In this document: piece by piece, positions 7,446 to 16,031 of the stretch
Layout of the letters: every line of letters begins with the position of its first letter
Numbering within the stretch: position 1 is the first letter of the stretch
From: Streptomyces flavofungini
GTDB taxonomy: Bacteria; Actinomycetota; Actinomycetes; Streptomycetales; Streptomycetaceae
Direction: 5' to 3'
DNA: 48,148 nucleotides
NCBI RefSeq assembly: GCF_014650815.1
Contig: NZ_BMVR01000006.1
Location: 1-48,148 of the forward strand
The notes under the pieces: generated by a model
Told to the model about the DNA's origin: nothing
What the model saw: only the letters and a program-made list of their open reading frames with translations
The model's database searches: none
Position numbers and translations under genes: made by a program

Positions 7446-8969
7446 GTGCCTCATTCCATCGATGAAGCCTTCACGGCGTTGCCGTTGCGGGCGCTCGCCG
7501 ACGCGGCGCTCGCCCGCGCGCGTGCCCTCGGCGCCGAGCACGCGGACTTCCGCTTCGAGCGGGTGCGCAGCGCGGCCTGGCGGCTGCGGGACGCCAAGCC
7601 TGCCGGGTCGTCCGACACCACGGACCTCGGATACGCGGTGCGGGTGGTGCACGGCGGGGCGTGGGGGTTCGCCTCGGGCGTCGATCTGACGATGGACGCG
7701 GCGGCGCGGGTCGCCTCGCAGGCCGTCGCGATGGCGAAGCTGTCGGCGCAGGTGATCAAGGCTGCGGGGTCCGACGAGCAGGTGCAGCTCGCGGCCGAGC
7801 CGGTGCACGCGGACCAGACCTGGATCTCCTCGTACGAGATCGATCCGTTCTCCGTACCGGCCGAGGAGAAGGCGGGGCTGCTCGCGGAGTGGAGCGCGCG
7901 GCTGCTCGCGGCCGACGGGGTCGCGCACGTGGACGCCTCGCTGCTCACCGTGCACGAGAACAAGTTCTACGCGGACACGGCGGGCACGGTGACCACGCAG
8001 CAGCGGGTGCGTCTGCATCCGCAACTGACGGCCGTCGCCGTCGATGACTCCAGCGGTGAGTTCGACTCGATGCGGACGATCGCGCCGCCGGCCGGCCGGG
8101 GCTGGGAGTACCTGACCGGGAACACCTGGGACTGGGAGGGGGAACTCGCCCGGATTCCGGAGCAATTGGCGGAGAAGATGCGGGCGCCGAGCGTCGAGGC
8201 GGGCCGCTACGACCTCGTCGTCGACCCCTCGAACCTGTGGCTGACGATCCACGAGTCCATCGGCCACGCCACCGAGCTGGACCGCGCGCTCGGCTACGAG
8301 GCCGCGTACGCGGGCACCTCGTTCGCGACCTTCGACCAGCTCGGCAAGCTCGCGTACGGCTCGTCGCTGATGAACGTGACCGGCGACCGCACGGCCGAGC
8401 ACGGGCTCGCGACCATCGGGTACGACGACGAGGGCGTGGCCGCGCAGTCCTGGGACCTGGTGAAGGACGGCACGCTGGTCGGCTACCAGCTGGACCGGCG
8501 GATCGCGAAGCTCACCGGCTTCGAGCGGTCCAACGGCTGCGCGTACGCCGACTCCCCCGGGCACGTACCGGTGCAGCGCATGGCGAACGTCTCGCTGCAG
8601 CCGGACCCGGGCGGGCTCTCCACGGAGGACCTGATCAGCGGGGTCGACCGGGGCATCTACGTGGTCGGCGACCGGTCCTGGTCCATCGACATGCAGCGCT
8701 ACAACTTCCAGTTCACCGGCCAGCGCTTCTACAGGATCGAGAACGGGCGGCTCACCGGGCAGCTCCGCGATGTCGCGTACCAGGCGACGACCACCGACTT
8801 CTGGGGCTCGATGACGGCGATCGGGGGCCCGCAGACGTACGTCCTCGGCGGCGCCTTCAACTGCGGCAAGGCCCAGCCGGGCCAGGTCGCGTCGGTGTCG
8901 CACGGCTGCCCCTCGGCCCTCTTCTCGGGCGTCAACATCCTCAACACCACCCAGGAGGCGGGCCGATGA
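7446..8969 (+). CDS. tldD: TldD-type metalloprotease subunit
   Basis: A 507-residue member of the TldD/PmbA family, the metal-bearing half of the heterodimeric TldD-TldE protease that trims unfolded peptides and matures some ribosomal peptides and antitoxins in other bacteria. The zinc motif HExxxH is present as HESIGH at residues 269-274. The GTG at 7446 is chosen because a GGGAG site lies 6 bases upstream. Its stop overlaps the start of pmbA (ATGA), so the subunits are translationally coupled. No obvious peptide substrate gene lies next to it. Confidence 0.9.
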   Translation: MPHSIDEAFTALPLRALADAALARARALGAEHADFRFERVRSAAWRLRDAKPAGSSDTTDLGYAVRVVHGGAWGFASGVDLTMDAAARVASQAVAMAKLSAQVIKAAGSDEQVQLAAEPVHADQTWISSYEIDPFSVPAEEKAGLLAEWSARLLAADGVAHVDASLLTVHENKFYADTAGTVTTQQRVRLHPQLTAVAVDDSSGEFDSMRTIAPPAGRGWEYLTGNTWDWEGELARIPEQLAEKMRAPSVEAGRYDLVVDPSNLWLTIHESIGHATELDRALGYEAAYAGTSFATFDQLGKLAYGSSLMNVTGDRTAEHGLATIGYDDEGVAAQSWDLVKDGTLVGYQLDRRIAKLTGFERSNGCAYADSPGHVPVQRMANVSLQPDPGGLSTEDLISGVDRGIYVVGDRSWSIDMQRYNFQFTGQRFYRIENGRLTGQLRDVAYQATTTDFWGSMTAIGGPQTYVLGGAFNCGKAQPGQVASVSHGCPSALFSGVNILNTTQEAGR

Positions 8970-10366
8970 GCTCTCGTACGCACGCGACCAAGCCGCACGA
9001 GATCGTCGAGCGCGCCCTCGAGCTGTCCACGGCGGACGGCTGTGTGGTGATCGCCGACGAGGAGTCGACGGCGAACCTGCGCTGGGCGGGCAACGCGCTC
9101 ACCACCAACGGCGTCACCCGCGGCCGCACCCTCACCGTCATCGCCACCGTCGACGGCAAGGAGGGCACCGCCTCCGGCGTCGTCTCGCGGTCCGCGGTGA
9201 CCGCCGACGACCTGGAGCCGCTGGTGCGGGCCGCCGAGGCCGCGGCGCGCACGGGCGGGCCCGCGGAGGACGCGCAGCCGCTGGTGTCCGGCGCCCCGGC
9301 GTCCCCGGACTTCACGGACGCGCCCGCCGAGACGTCCTCGGCGGTGTTCGTGGACTTCGCGCCCGCGCTCGGCGAGGCGTTCGCCCTCGCCCGGGCGGGC
9401 GGCCGGGAGCTGTACGGCTTCGCCAACCACGAGCTGACCTCCACCTATCTGGGTACGTCGACGGGGCTGCGGCTGCGGCACGACCAGCCGAGCGGCACCC
9501 TGGAGCTGAACGCGAAGTCCCCGGACCGCACGCGTTCGGCGTGGGCGGGCCGGGCGACCCGTGACTTCAAGGACGTCGACCCGGGCGCCCTGGACGAGGA
9601 GCTCGCGCGGCGCCTGGCCTGGGCGGAGCGCCGGGTGGAGCTGCCCGCCGGACGGTACGAGACGCTGCTTCCGCCGACCGCCGTCGCGGACCTGCTGATC
9701 TACCAGCTCTGGTCGTCGGCGGGACGGGACGCCGCGGAGGGCCGCACGGTGTTCTCCAAGCCGGGCGGCGGCACCCGCGTCGGCGACCGGGTCTCGGAGC
9801 TGCCGCTGACGCTGCGCAGCGACCCGAACGAGCCGGGCCTGGAGTCCTCGCCGTTCGTGCTCGCGCACTCCTCCGGCGACGACGCGTCGGTGTTCGACAA
9901 CGGGCTGCCGCTGCGGCCCACCGAGTGGCTGCGCGCGGGCGAGCTGGCGCAGCTCACGACGACCCGGCACAGCGCGGCGCTGACGGGCCTGCCGGTGGCC
10001 CCGGTGATCGACAACCTGATCCTCGACGGCGGTACGGACCGCTCCCTCGACGACATGGTCGCGGCCACCGAGCGCGGCCTGCTGCTGACCTGCCTGTGGT
10101 ACATCCGCGAGGTGGACCCGGCGACGCTGCTGCTCACCGGCCTGACCCGGGACGGCGTGTACCTGGTGGAGAACGGCGAGGTGGTCGGCGAGGTGAACAA
10201 CTTCCGCTTCAACGAGTCGCCGGTGGACCTGCTGTCGCGGGCCAGTGAGGCGGGCCGTACGGAGAAGACGCTGCCGCGCGAGTGGGGCGACTGGTTCACC
10301 CGGGCCGCGATGCCCGCGCTGCGGGTCCCCGATTTCAATATGAGCTCTGTCAGCCAGGGCGTATAA
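8966..10366 (+). CDS. pmbA: PmbA/TldE-type protease subunit
   Basis: A 466-residue paralogue of TldD that lacks HExxxH, as expected of the TldE/PmbA subunit. It pairs with TldD to form the closed protease chamber in characterised systems. The ATG at 8966 overlaps the tldD stop by four bases and has a GGAGG site 8 bases upstream inside tldD. Shared stretches with the family include RELYGFANHELTSTYLGTST and the C-terminal VVGEVNNFRFNESP. Two hairpins follow the stop. Confidence 0.88.
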   Translation: MSSRTHATKPHEIVERALELSTADGCVVIADEESTANLRWAGNALTTNGVTRGRTLTVIATVDGKEGTASGVVSRSAVTADDLEPLVRAAEAAARTGGPAEDAQPLVSGAPASPDFTDAPAETSSAVFVDFAPALGEAFALARAGGRELYGFANHELTSTYLGTSTGLRLRHDQPSGTLELNAKSPDRTRSAWAGRATRDFKDVDPGALDEELARRLAWAERRVELPAGRYETLLPPTAVADLLIYQLWSSAGRDAAEGRTVFSKPGGGTRVGDRVSELPLTLRSDPNEPGLESSPFVLAHSSGDDASVFDNGLPLRPTEWLRAGELAQLTTTRHSAALTGLPVAPVIDNLILDGGTDRSLDDMVAATERGLLLTCLWYIREVDPATLLLTGLTRDGVYLVENGEVVGEVNNFRFNESPVDLLSRASEAGRTEKTLPREWGDWFTRAAMPALRVPDFNMSSVSQGV

Positions 10367-10374
10367 CCTCAAAG

Positions 10375-10435
10375 ACCGCACCCGAGGTACGCCCGGGTGC
10401 ACGAACCTCTGACACCGCACCCCGAGGTGCGCGGT
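10375..10435 (+). promoter_or_regulatory. Two repeated hairpins upstream of tyrS
   Basis: An 18-19-base element starting ACCGCACCC and ending in GC occurs twice (10375-10392 and 10414-10432). Each copy sits in a hairpin: GCACCCG/CGGGTGC (10378-10384 with 10394-10400) and a bulged ACCGC-ACC/GGTGC-GCGGT stem (10414-10435). They lie 9-69 bases after pmbA and 30-90 bases before tyrS. They could terminate tldD-pmbA or fold in the tyrS leader. No T-box consensus was found. Confidence 0.5.
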
Positions 10436-10464
10436 CGAAGCACACCCAAGGAGACACGAGACCC

Positions 10465-11730
10465 GTGACGGACATCGTCGACGAGCTGAAGTGGCGGGGG
10501 CTGTTCTCGCAGTCCACCGACGAAGAAGCACTGCGCAAGGCGCTCGCGGACGGTCCCGTCACGTTCTATTGCGGCTTCGACCCGACGGCGGCCAGCCTGC
10601 ACGTCGGGCATCTCGTGCAGGTCCTGACCGTGCGCCGCCTGCAGCAGGCGGGCCACCGCCCGCTCGCCCTGGTGGGCGGCGCCACGGGCCAGATCGGCGA
10701 CCCGCGGCCGACCGCGGAGCGCACCCTGAACGACCCGGAGACGGTCGCGAACTGGGTGACGCGGCTGCGTACGCAGATCGAGCCGTTCCTGTCCTTCGAG
10801 GGCGAGAACGCCGCGGTCATGGTCAACAACCTGGACTGGACCGCGGGGATGTCCGCGATCGAGTTCCTGCGGGACATCGGCAAGCACTTCCGTGTGAACA
10901 AGATGCTCACCAAGGACTCGGTCGCCCGCCGCCTGGAGTCCCAGGAGGGCATCAGCTACACGGAGTTCAGCTACCAGCTGCTCCAGGGCATGGACTTCCT
11001 GGAGCTCTACCGCCGGTACGGCTGCACCCTCCAGCAGGGCGGCAGCGACCAGTGGGGCAACCTCACGGCGGGCATCGACCTGATCCACCGCCTGGAGCCG
11101 AACGCGACCGTGCACGCGCTCGCGACGCCCCTGATGACCAAGTCCGACGGCACCAAGTTCGGCAAGACCGAGGGCGGCGCCGTCTGGCTCGACCCGGAGA
11201 TGACGACGCCGTACGCGTTCTACCAGTTCTGGCTGAACGTGGACGACCGGGACATCTCGACGTACCTGCGCATCCTCAGCTTCCGCTCCCGCGAGGAGCT
11301 CGAGGAGCTGGAGCGGCAGACCGAGGAGCGCCCGCAGGCGCGTGCCGCGCAGCGCGCGCTCGCCGAGGAGCTGACCACGCTGGTGCACGGCGCCGACCAG
11401 TGCGCGGCCGTGATCGCCGCGTCGAAGGCGCTGTTCGGCCAGGGTGACCTGGCCGACCTCGACGAGGCGACGCTCGCGGCGGCACTGTCCGAGCTGCCGC
11501 ACATCCAGGTCGCCGAGCTTGGCCCGGTCGTCGACCTGTTCGCGGAGGTCGGCCTGGTGGCGAGCAAGTCGGCCGCGCGCCGCACGGTCAAGGAGGGCGG
11601 GGCGTACGTGAACAACGCGAAGGTCGCCGCCGAGGACGCCGTGGCCGACCGCGCGGACCTGCTGCACGGGCGCTGGTTGGTACTGCGCCGCGGCAAGAAG
11701 AACCTGGCGGCGGTCGAGGTCACGGCCTGA
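10465..11730 (+). CDS. tyrS: Tyrosyl-tRNA synthetase
   Basis: Charges tRNA-Tyr with tyrosine in the cytoplasm. The 421-residue class I synthetase has the HIGH-type motif HVGH (residues 46-49), the KMSKS-type motif KFGKT (231-235), and a C-terminal S4 RNA-binding domain (VASKSAARRTVKEGGAYVNN). The GTG start has an AAGGAG site at a suitable distance. Length and motifs are those of the bacterial TyrRS family. The last codons belong to a 26-bp unit that is repeated just downstream. Confidence 0.96.
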   Translation: MTDIVDELKWRGLFSQSTDEEALRKALADGPVTFYCGFDPTAASLHVGHLVQVLTVRRLQQAGHRPLALVGGATGQIGDPRPTAERTLNDPETVANWVTRLRTQIEPFLSFEGENAAVMVNNLDWTAGMSAIEFLRDIGKHFRVNKMLTKDSVARRLESQEGISYTEFSYQLLQGMDFLELYRRYGCTLQQGGSDQWGNLTAGIDLIHRLEPNATVHALATPLMTKSDGTKFGKTEGGAVWLDPEMTTPYAFYQFWLNVDDRDISTYLRILSFRSREELEELERQTEERPQARAAQRALAEELTTLVHGADQCAAVIAASKALFGQGDLADLDEATLAAALSELPHIQVAELGPVVDLFAEVGLVASKSAARRTVKEGGAYVNNAKVAAEDAVADRADLLHGRWLVLRRGKKNLAAVEVTA

Positions 11731-11795
11731 CCCCGTAGGCGCGGCAAACGGCCTGACCACGCAGGTTCAGCAAACGGCCTGAGCACGCAGGCGCA
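11721..11795 (+). repeat. 26-bp tandem repeat derived from the tyrS 3' end
   Basis: Two nearly identical 26-bp copies (11744-11769 and 11770-11795, starting GCAAACGGCCTGA) follow a degenerate copy at 11721-11743 that contains the last tyrS codons and stop (ACGGCCTGA). The first bases of a further unit (GCAA) follow at 11796. The array lies before the bidirectional terminator. Confidence 0.8.
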
Positions 11796-11805
11796 GCAAC
11801 AGGAA

Positions 11806-11835
11806 GCGGGGCCGGTCCGCACGGACCGGCCCCGC
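11806..11835. terminator. Bidirectional terminator between tyrS and glsB
   Basis: A perfect 14-bp inverted repeat, GCGGGGCCGGTCCG (11806-11819) with its complement (11822-11835). It serves the convergent tyrS and GlsB-type genes; TTGTCT follows on the plus strand. Confidence 0.85.
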
Positions 11836-11849
11836 TTGTCTCCCCGCCA

Positions 11850-12125
11850 CTATGTCGTCTGTTTACCGCCCTTGATCATCTTGTACGCGGCGTCGCCCAG
11901 GCCCACCACCACGAGTGCCGCGGCCAGCTGGAGGGCGTGCCGCCCCCAGTCGATGCCCTTGGTCTCGTCAATGCCGAAGCCCGCGGCCATCCAGTTGCCG
12001 AGTACGGCGCCGATGATGCCGAAGATGGTCGTCAGCCAGAGCGGACTGTGCTGCTTGCCCGGCAGGATCGCCTTGGCGATGAGCCCCAGCACGAATCCCA
12101 CGATGATCGCCCACAACCAGCCCAT
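11850..12125 (-). CDS. GlsB/YeaQ/YmgE family stress membrane protein
   Basis: A 91-residue protein with three predicted membrane helices and the family's glycine-rich pattern (GWLWAIIVGFVLGLIAKAIL, then TTIFGIIGAVLGNWM). The family was once called transglycosylase-associated and is usually stress-induced; its biochemical role is unknown. A GAGGAGG site lies 6 bases before the ATG. A short dyad (TGAGC-ATTAC-GCTCA, 12151-12165) sits just upstream. The gene is divergent from the DUF3099 gene. Confidence 0.88.
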   Translation of the reverse strand: MGWLWAIIVGFVLGLIAKAILPGKQHSPLWLTTIFGIIGAVLGNWMAAGFGIDETKGIDWGRHALQLAAALVVVGLGDAAYKMIKGGKQTT

Positions 12126-12339
12126 AGCTGCCTCCTCAGACGGCTCGACATGAGCATTACGCTCAGTGTCGGCCCATCTGCCATACGGCGCATGTCGGGC
12201 ACCTCCATACGTGGCGCGACGCAGCCCCCACCAGGAGCCGAGCCGCCCCCCGGTCTACGCGTCGGCGCAGCCGCGGCGTAACGTGGTGGGGCGTCCAGGC
12301 CGGGGAGAGCCTGGCATAACGGGCAGGCGGTGGAACGCG

Positions 12340-12729
12340 ATGCGGAAGCAGAGCAGCGCGCAGGTCTTCCGGATCACCGGGGCCCGCCAGGGCCTCGCGG
12401 ACGACATCCGGGGGCGGCAACGACGCTATGTGATCTCGATGTCGGTCCGCACTGTTTCAGTCATTGCCGCCGCGGTGCTCTGGAACGTGGAGCGGCACGT
12501 CGCTCTGGTCGCGCTGGTACTCGGAGTGCTCCTTCCTTACGTCTCCGTGGTGATCGCCAACGCCGGGCGGGAGAACGCTCCGTCGCTGCCGTCAACCTTC
12601 GTACCGGCACCGTCACGGCCGATGCTGCCGCCGACGGCGCCCCCCGAAGGGGCCGCGGAACCCGTCCCGGAAGATGTGACCGGGGTCACGTACGAGGACT
12701 TCAAGGCACGGTCGAGCGAACAGAGTTGA
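12340..12729 (+). CDS. DUF3099 domain membrane protein
   Basis: A 129-residue protein: a basic N-terminal segment (AQVFRITGARQGLADDIRGR), two short hydrophobic helices (about residues 32-72), and a proline-rich cytoplasmic tail. The N-terminal part matches the actinobacterial DUF3099 family, whose function is unknown. The ATG at 12340 is preceded by a weak purine-rich site. A hairpin CCAGGC-N8-GCCTGG (12295-12314) lies in the likely leader. Confidence 0.78.
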   Translation: MRKQSSAQVFRITGARQGLADDIRGRQRRYVISMSVRTVSVIAAAVLWNVERHVALVALVLGVLLPYVSVVIANAGRENAPSLPSTFVPAPSRPMLPPTAPPEGAAEPVPEDVTGVTYEDFKARSSEQS

Positions 12730-12850
12730 CCGTCGACCTTACGCCAAGCTCAAGAAAACCTCAGATCAATCATGTAGTTCCAGTGCCAGGCGGCCGGTTC
12801 CCCGTGACATACTTCGTACGCGCTCCGCATCCCCCGTCGGAGCGACAGAC

Positions 12851-12888
12851 CGACGCCGGGCAGCTCCCCCCGTGGCTGCTCGGCGTCG
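12851..12888 (+). promoter_or_regulatory. Long hairpin just upstream of the Cys/His protein gene
   Basis: CGACGCCGGGCAGC (12851-12864) pairs with GCTGCTCGGCGTCG (12875-12888) with one G-U pair, about 14 bp in RNA. It ends 19 bases before the GTG at 12908. An AT-rich stretch at 12750-12780, unusual in this genome, could hold a promoter upstream, in which case the hairpin is in the 5' leader. It may otherwise be the terminator of the DUF3099 gene. Confidence 0.55.
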
Positions 12889-12907
12889 CCTTGTTTGGGA
12901 TGAGTAC

Positions 12908-13132
12908 GTGAGCGACGAAACACCGATCTGTTCCGCCAAGGGCTGCCGCGTCGACGCGGTCTGGGTGCTCGCCTGGAACAACCCGAAGATCCACACTCCG
13001 GAGCGCCGCAAGACGTGGCTCGCGTGCGACGAACACCGCGAGCACCTGTCCCAATTCCTGGGCGTACGGGGCTTCTTGAAGGACGTCGTCCCGCTCGCCG
13101 AGTGGGAGCAGCCGGAGGGCTCGACCGGCTGA
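12908..13132 (+). CDS. Small Cys/His-rich conserved protein, possible zinc site
   Basis: A 74-residue protein starting with GTG. Cys8, Cys13, Cys40 and His43 (with His46 and His29 nearby) form a CxxxxC ... CxxH pattern compatible with one zinc ion. Trp-rich central segment (VWVLAWNNPKIH). I recognise it only as a conserved Streptomyces small protein; database names for such proteins are not informative. GGGATGAG precedes the start. It is convergent with moaA, with only 19 bases between them. Confidence 0.72.
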   Translation: MSDETPICSAKGCRVDAVWVLAWNNPKIHTPERRKTWLACDEHREHLSQFLGVRGFLKDVVPLAEWEQPEGSTG

Positions 13133-13151
13133 CCGCCGGTCCGGATCCGGT

Positions 13152-14195
13152 CTAGCCGCCGATCGCGGACATCGGGCGGTCGGGCTGGAGGAACGACGGG
13201 TCGTCGAGGCCGGAGCCCGCCTTCTTGCCCCACATCGCGAGCCGCCAGATGCGGGCGATCTCCTCGTCCGAGCCGTCCGAGCCGTCGGCGTCACCGGAGC
13301 CGTCGGCGCCGTCCGCGGCGCCCTCGGGCGCGGCCCGCAGCGCCGCCCGCAGATCGGTCTCCTCGGTGGCGAACAGGCAGGTGCGCACCTGGCCGTCGGC
13401 CGTGAGCCGGGTGCGGTCGCAGGCCGAGCAGAACGGGCGGGTGACGGAGGCGATCACGCCGACGCGGTGCGGGCCGCCGTCGACGACCCAGCGCTCGGCC
13501 GGGGCGGAGCCGCGCTTCTCGGTGCCCTCCTCGGTGAGGGTGAAGCGGGTGCGCAGCGAGGCCAGGATGTCACCGGCCGTGATCATGCCGTCGCGCTTCC
13601 AGCCGTGCTGGGCGTCCAGGGGCATCTGCTCGATGAAGCGCAGTTCGTAGTCGTTCTCGACGGCCCAGGCAAGGAGGTCGGGGGCCTCGTCGTCGTTCAG
13701 GCCCGGCATCAGGACCGTGTTCACCTTGACCGGGGTCAGGCCGGCGTCGCGGGCGGCTTCGAGGCCTTCGAGGACGTCGCGGTGGCGGTCACGGCGGGTG
13801 AGGGTCTTGAAGACGTCCGGGCGCAGGGTGTCCAGGGAGACGTTGACCCGGTCCAGGCCCGCTTCCTTCAGGGCCTTGGCGGTGCGCTTGAGGCCGATGC
13901 CGTTCGTCGTCAGGGACATCCGGGGGCGCGGCTCCAGGGCGGCGCAGCGCTCGACGATGCCGACGAGGCCGGGGCGTAGCAGGGGCTCACCGCCGGTGAA
14001 GCGGACTTCCTGGATGCCGAGGCGCGTGACGGCTATGCGGACGAGGCGGACGATCTCGTCGTCCGTGAGCAGGTCGGGTTTGGCCAGCCACTGCAGGCCC
14101 TCTTCCGGCATGCAGTACGTGCACCGCAGATTGCATCGGTCGGTCAGCGACACCCGCAGATCGGTGGCCACTCGGCCATACGTGTCAATGAGCAC
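13152..14195 (-). CDS. moaA: GTP 3',8-cyclase MoaA
   Basis: Radical-SAM enzyme that starts molybdopterin synthesis by rearranging GTP. The 347-residue protein has the SAM cluster motif CNLRCTYC (Cys21, Cys25, Cys28), the GGEP motif (68-71), a second cluster at Cys256, Cys259 and Cys273, and the C-terminal Gly-Gly that MoaA needs for activity. The GTG at 14195 is chosen because GGGGAGGGGG precedes it and homology starts there; an ATG at 14225 is an alternative. Residues 292-312 are an Ala/Gly/Asp/Ser insert of low complexity before the conserved C-terminus. No other moa gene is in the window. Confidence 0.94.
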   Translation of the reverse strand: MLIDTYGRVATDLRVSLTDRCNLRCTYCMPEEGLQWLAKPDLLTDDEIVRLVRIAVTRLGIQEVRFTGGEPLLRPGLVGIVERCAALEPRPRMSLTTNGIGLKRTAKALKEAGLDRVNVSLDTLRPDVFKTLTRRDRHRDVLEGLEAARDAGLTPVKVNTVLMPGLNDDEAPDLLAWAVENDYELRFIEQMPLDAQHGWKRDGMITAGDILASLRTRFTLTEEGTEKRGSAPAERWVVDGGPHRVGVIASVTRPFCSACDRTRLTADGQVRTCLFATEETDLRAALRAAPEGAADGADGSGDADGSDGSDEEIARIWRLAMWGKKAGSGLDDPSFLQPDRPMSAIGG

Positions 14196-14305
14196 GTGGG
14201 CCCCCTCCCCGGTCCGGATCGGCATGGCGGCGTTGCTACGCCCTTTGACCATGAGCCTACGTGACGGTGCTGACATCGAAGAGGGGCATGATCCAACAGG
14301 AGCGG

Positions 14306-14353
14306 CGCGGCCGCGTCGTAGAGATCTACGACGATCTCGACGGCGCGGCCGCG
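14306..14353. terminator. Composite dyad between moaA and the symporter
   Basis: An outer CGCGGCCGCG (14306-14315 and 14344-14353, itself palindromic) encloses GTCGTAGA-GA-TCTACGAC (14315-14332). It lies just after the symporter gene in the minus direction and upstream of moaA. No U-tract follows, so a terminator role is a guess. Confidence 0.4.
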
Positions 14354-14387
14354 ACGTGGGCCCTTCAGACAGCGGGCCGCAGCGGGC

Positions 14388-16031
14388 TCAGTGGGCTCCG
14401 GTGCCGGTCAGGGACCTGACCTCCAGCTCCGCGTACTTCTCCTTGTCGGGCTCCTCCTTCGACAGGACGGTGCCGAGCCAGCCGAGCAGGAAGCCGACCG
14501 GGATGGAGATCAGGCCCGGGTTCTCCAGCGGGAACCAGTGGAAGTCGACGCCCTTGAACATGGATGTCTTCGCGTTGCCGGAGACGACGGGCGAGAAGAG
14601 CACCAGGACGACGGCCGTGGTGAGGCCGCCGTAGATCGACCACAGCGCGCCCTGGGTGGTGAACCGCTTCCAGAACAGGCTGTAGAGGATCGTCGGCAGG
14701 TTCGCGGACGCGGCCACCGCGAAGGCGAGGGCCACCAGGCCCGCCACGTTCAGGTCGCGGGCGAGGGCGCCGAGGCCGATGGAGATCAGGCCGATGAAGA
14801 CGGTCGCCCAGCGCGCGGCCCTGACCTCTTCCTTCTCGCCCGCCTTGCCCTTCTTGATGACGTTGGCGTAGATGTCGTGCGCGAACGACGAGGACGAGGC
14901 GAGGGTGAGGCCCGCGACGACCGCGAGGATCGTGGCGAACGCGACGGCGGAGATGGTGGCGAGCAGGATGGCGCCCCAGTTGGAGTCCACTCCGCCCAGA
15001 TGGAGTGCGAGCAGGGGCGCGGCCGTATTGCCCGCCGGGTTGGAATCGGTGATCTCCTTGGGTGTGATCAGCGCGGCAGCGCCGAAGCCGAGGGCGATCG
15101 TCATCAGGTAGAAGGCGCCGATGATGCCGATCGCCCAGTTCACGGACTTCCGGGCGGCCTTGGCCGTCGGCACCGTGTAGAAGCGGATCAGGATGTGCGG
15201 CAGGCCCGCCGTGCCGAGCACCAGGGCGATGCCCAGCGAGATGAAGTCGATCTTGGACGTCGTCGTGACGCCGTACTTCAGGCCGGGCTCCAGGAACGGC
15301 GCGCCCTTGCCGCTGTTCTCCGCGGCGCTGCCGAGCAGGTCGGAGATGTTGAAGTCGAACTTCAGCAGGACCAGGAAGGTCAGCAGCAGCGCCCCGGCGA
15401 TCAGCAGGACCGCCTTGACCATCTGCACCCAGGTGGTGCCCTTCATGCCGCCGATGGTGACGTACACGATCATCAGGATGCCGACGAGGGCGACGATGCC
15501 GACCTTGCCCGCGTCGCTGGTGATGCCGAGGAGCAGCGAGACCAGGACGCCCGCGCCCGCCATCTGCGCGAGCAGGTAGAAGATCGAGACGACGATGGTC
15601 GAGGTGCCCGCCGCGGTCCGCACCGGACGCTGGCGCATGCGGTACGCGAGGACGTCGCCCATGGTGTAGCGGCCGGAGTTGCGCAGCGGCTCGGCGACCA
15701 GGAGCAGCGCCACCAGCCAGGCGACCAGGAAGCCGATGGAGTACAGGAAGCCGTCGTAGCCGAACAGGGCGATGGCGCCCGCGATGCCGAGGAAGGACGC
15801 GGCGGACATGTAGTCGCCGGAGACGGCGAGGCCGTTCTGGAAGCCGGTGAACTGCCGTCCGCCCGCGTAGAAGTCGGCGGCGCTCTTGGTCTGCCGGCCG
15901 GCCCACACGGTGATGACGAGGGTGGCGACGACGAAGACCGCGAACAGTGTGATGATCAGCGGCCGGTGCTCGCTGGCCTCGTTCGCGGCCAGCACGGTGC
16001 TCTGCGCCGAGTGGAGCTGAAGGGTGCTCAC
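14388..16031 (-). CDS. actP: Cation/acetate symporter (ActP-like, SSS family)
   Basis: A 547-residue sodium:solute symporter with about 13 predicted helices. Stretches typical of the acetate permease subfamily include GLAVSGDYMSAASFLGIAGA near the N-terminus and FAVAASANLPTILYSLFWKR in the second half. ActP takes up acetate and similar short acids with a cation. The GTG at 16031 overlaps the stop of the DUF485 gene (GTGA), and a GGAGGG site precedes it. The DUF485-ActP pair is the standard arrangement (yjcH-actP in E. coli). Confidence 0.9.
   Translation of the reverse strand: MSTLQLHSAQSTVLAANEASEHRPLIITLFAVFVVATLVITVWAGRQTKSAADFYAGGRQFTGFQNGLAVSGDYMSAASFLGIAGAIALFGYDGFLYSIGFLVAWLVALLLVAEPLRNSGRYTMGDVLAYRMRQRPVRTAAGTSTIVVSIFYLLAQMAGAGVLVSLLLGITSDAGKVGIVALVGILMIVYVTIGGMKGTTWVQMVKAVLLIAGALLLTFLVLLKFDFNISDLLGSAAENSGKGAPFLEPGLKYGVTTTSKIDFISLGIALVLGTAGLPHILIRFYTVPTAKAARKSVNWAIGIIGAFYLMTIALGFGAAALITPKEITDSNPAGNTAAPLLALHLGGVDSNWGAILLATISAVAFATILAVVAGLTLASSSSFAHDIYANVIKKGKAGEKEEVRAARWATVFIGLISIGLGALARDLNVAGLVALAFAVAASANLPTILYSLFWKRFTTQGALWSIYGGLTTAVVLVLFSPVVSGNAKTSMFKGVDFHWFPLENPGLISIPVGFLLGWLGTVLSKEEPDKEKYAELEVRSLTGTGAH

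Noticed and set aside
10367..10464. T-box riboswitch for tyrS
   Set aside because: The leader is only about 100 bases and contains no T-box consensus. Only the two repeated hairpins are visible.
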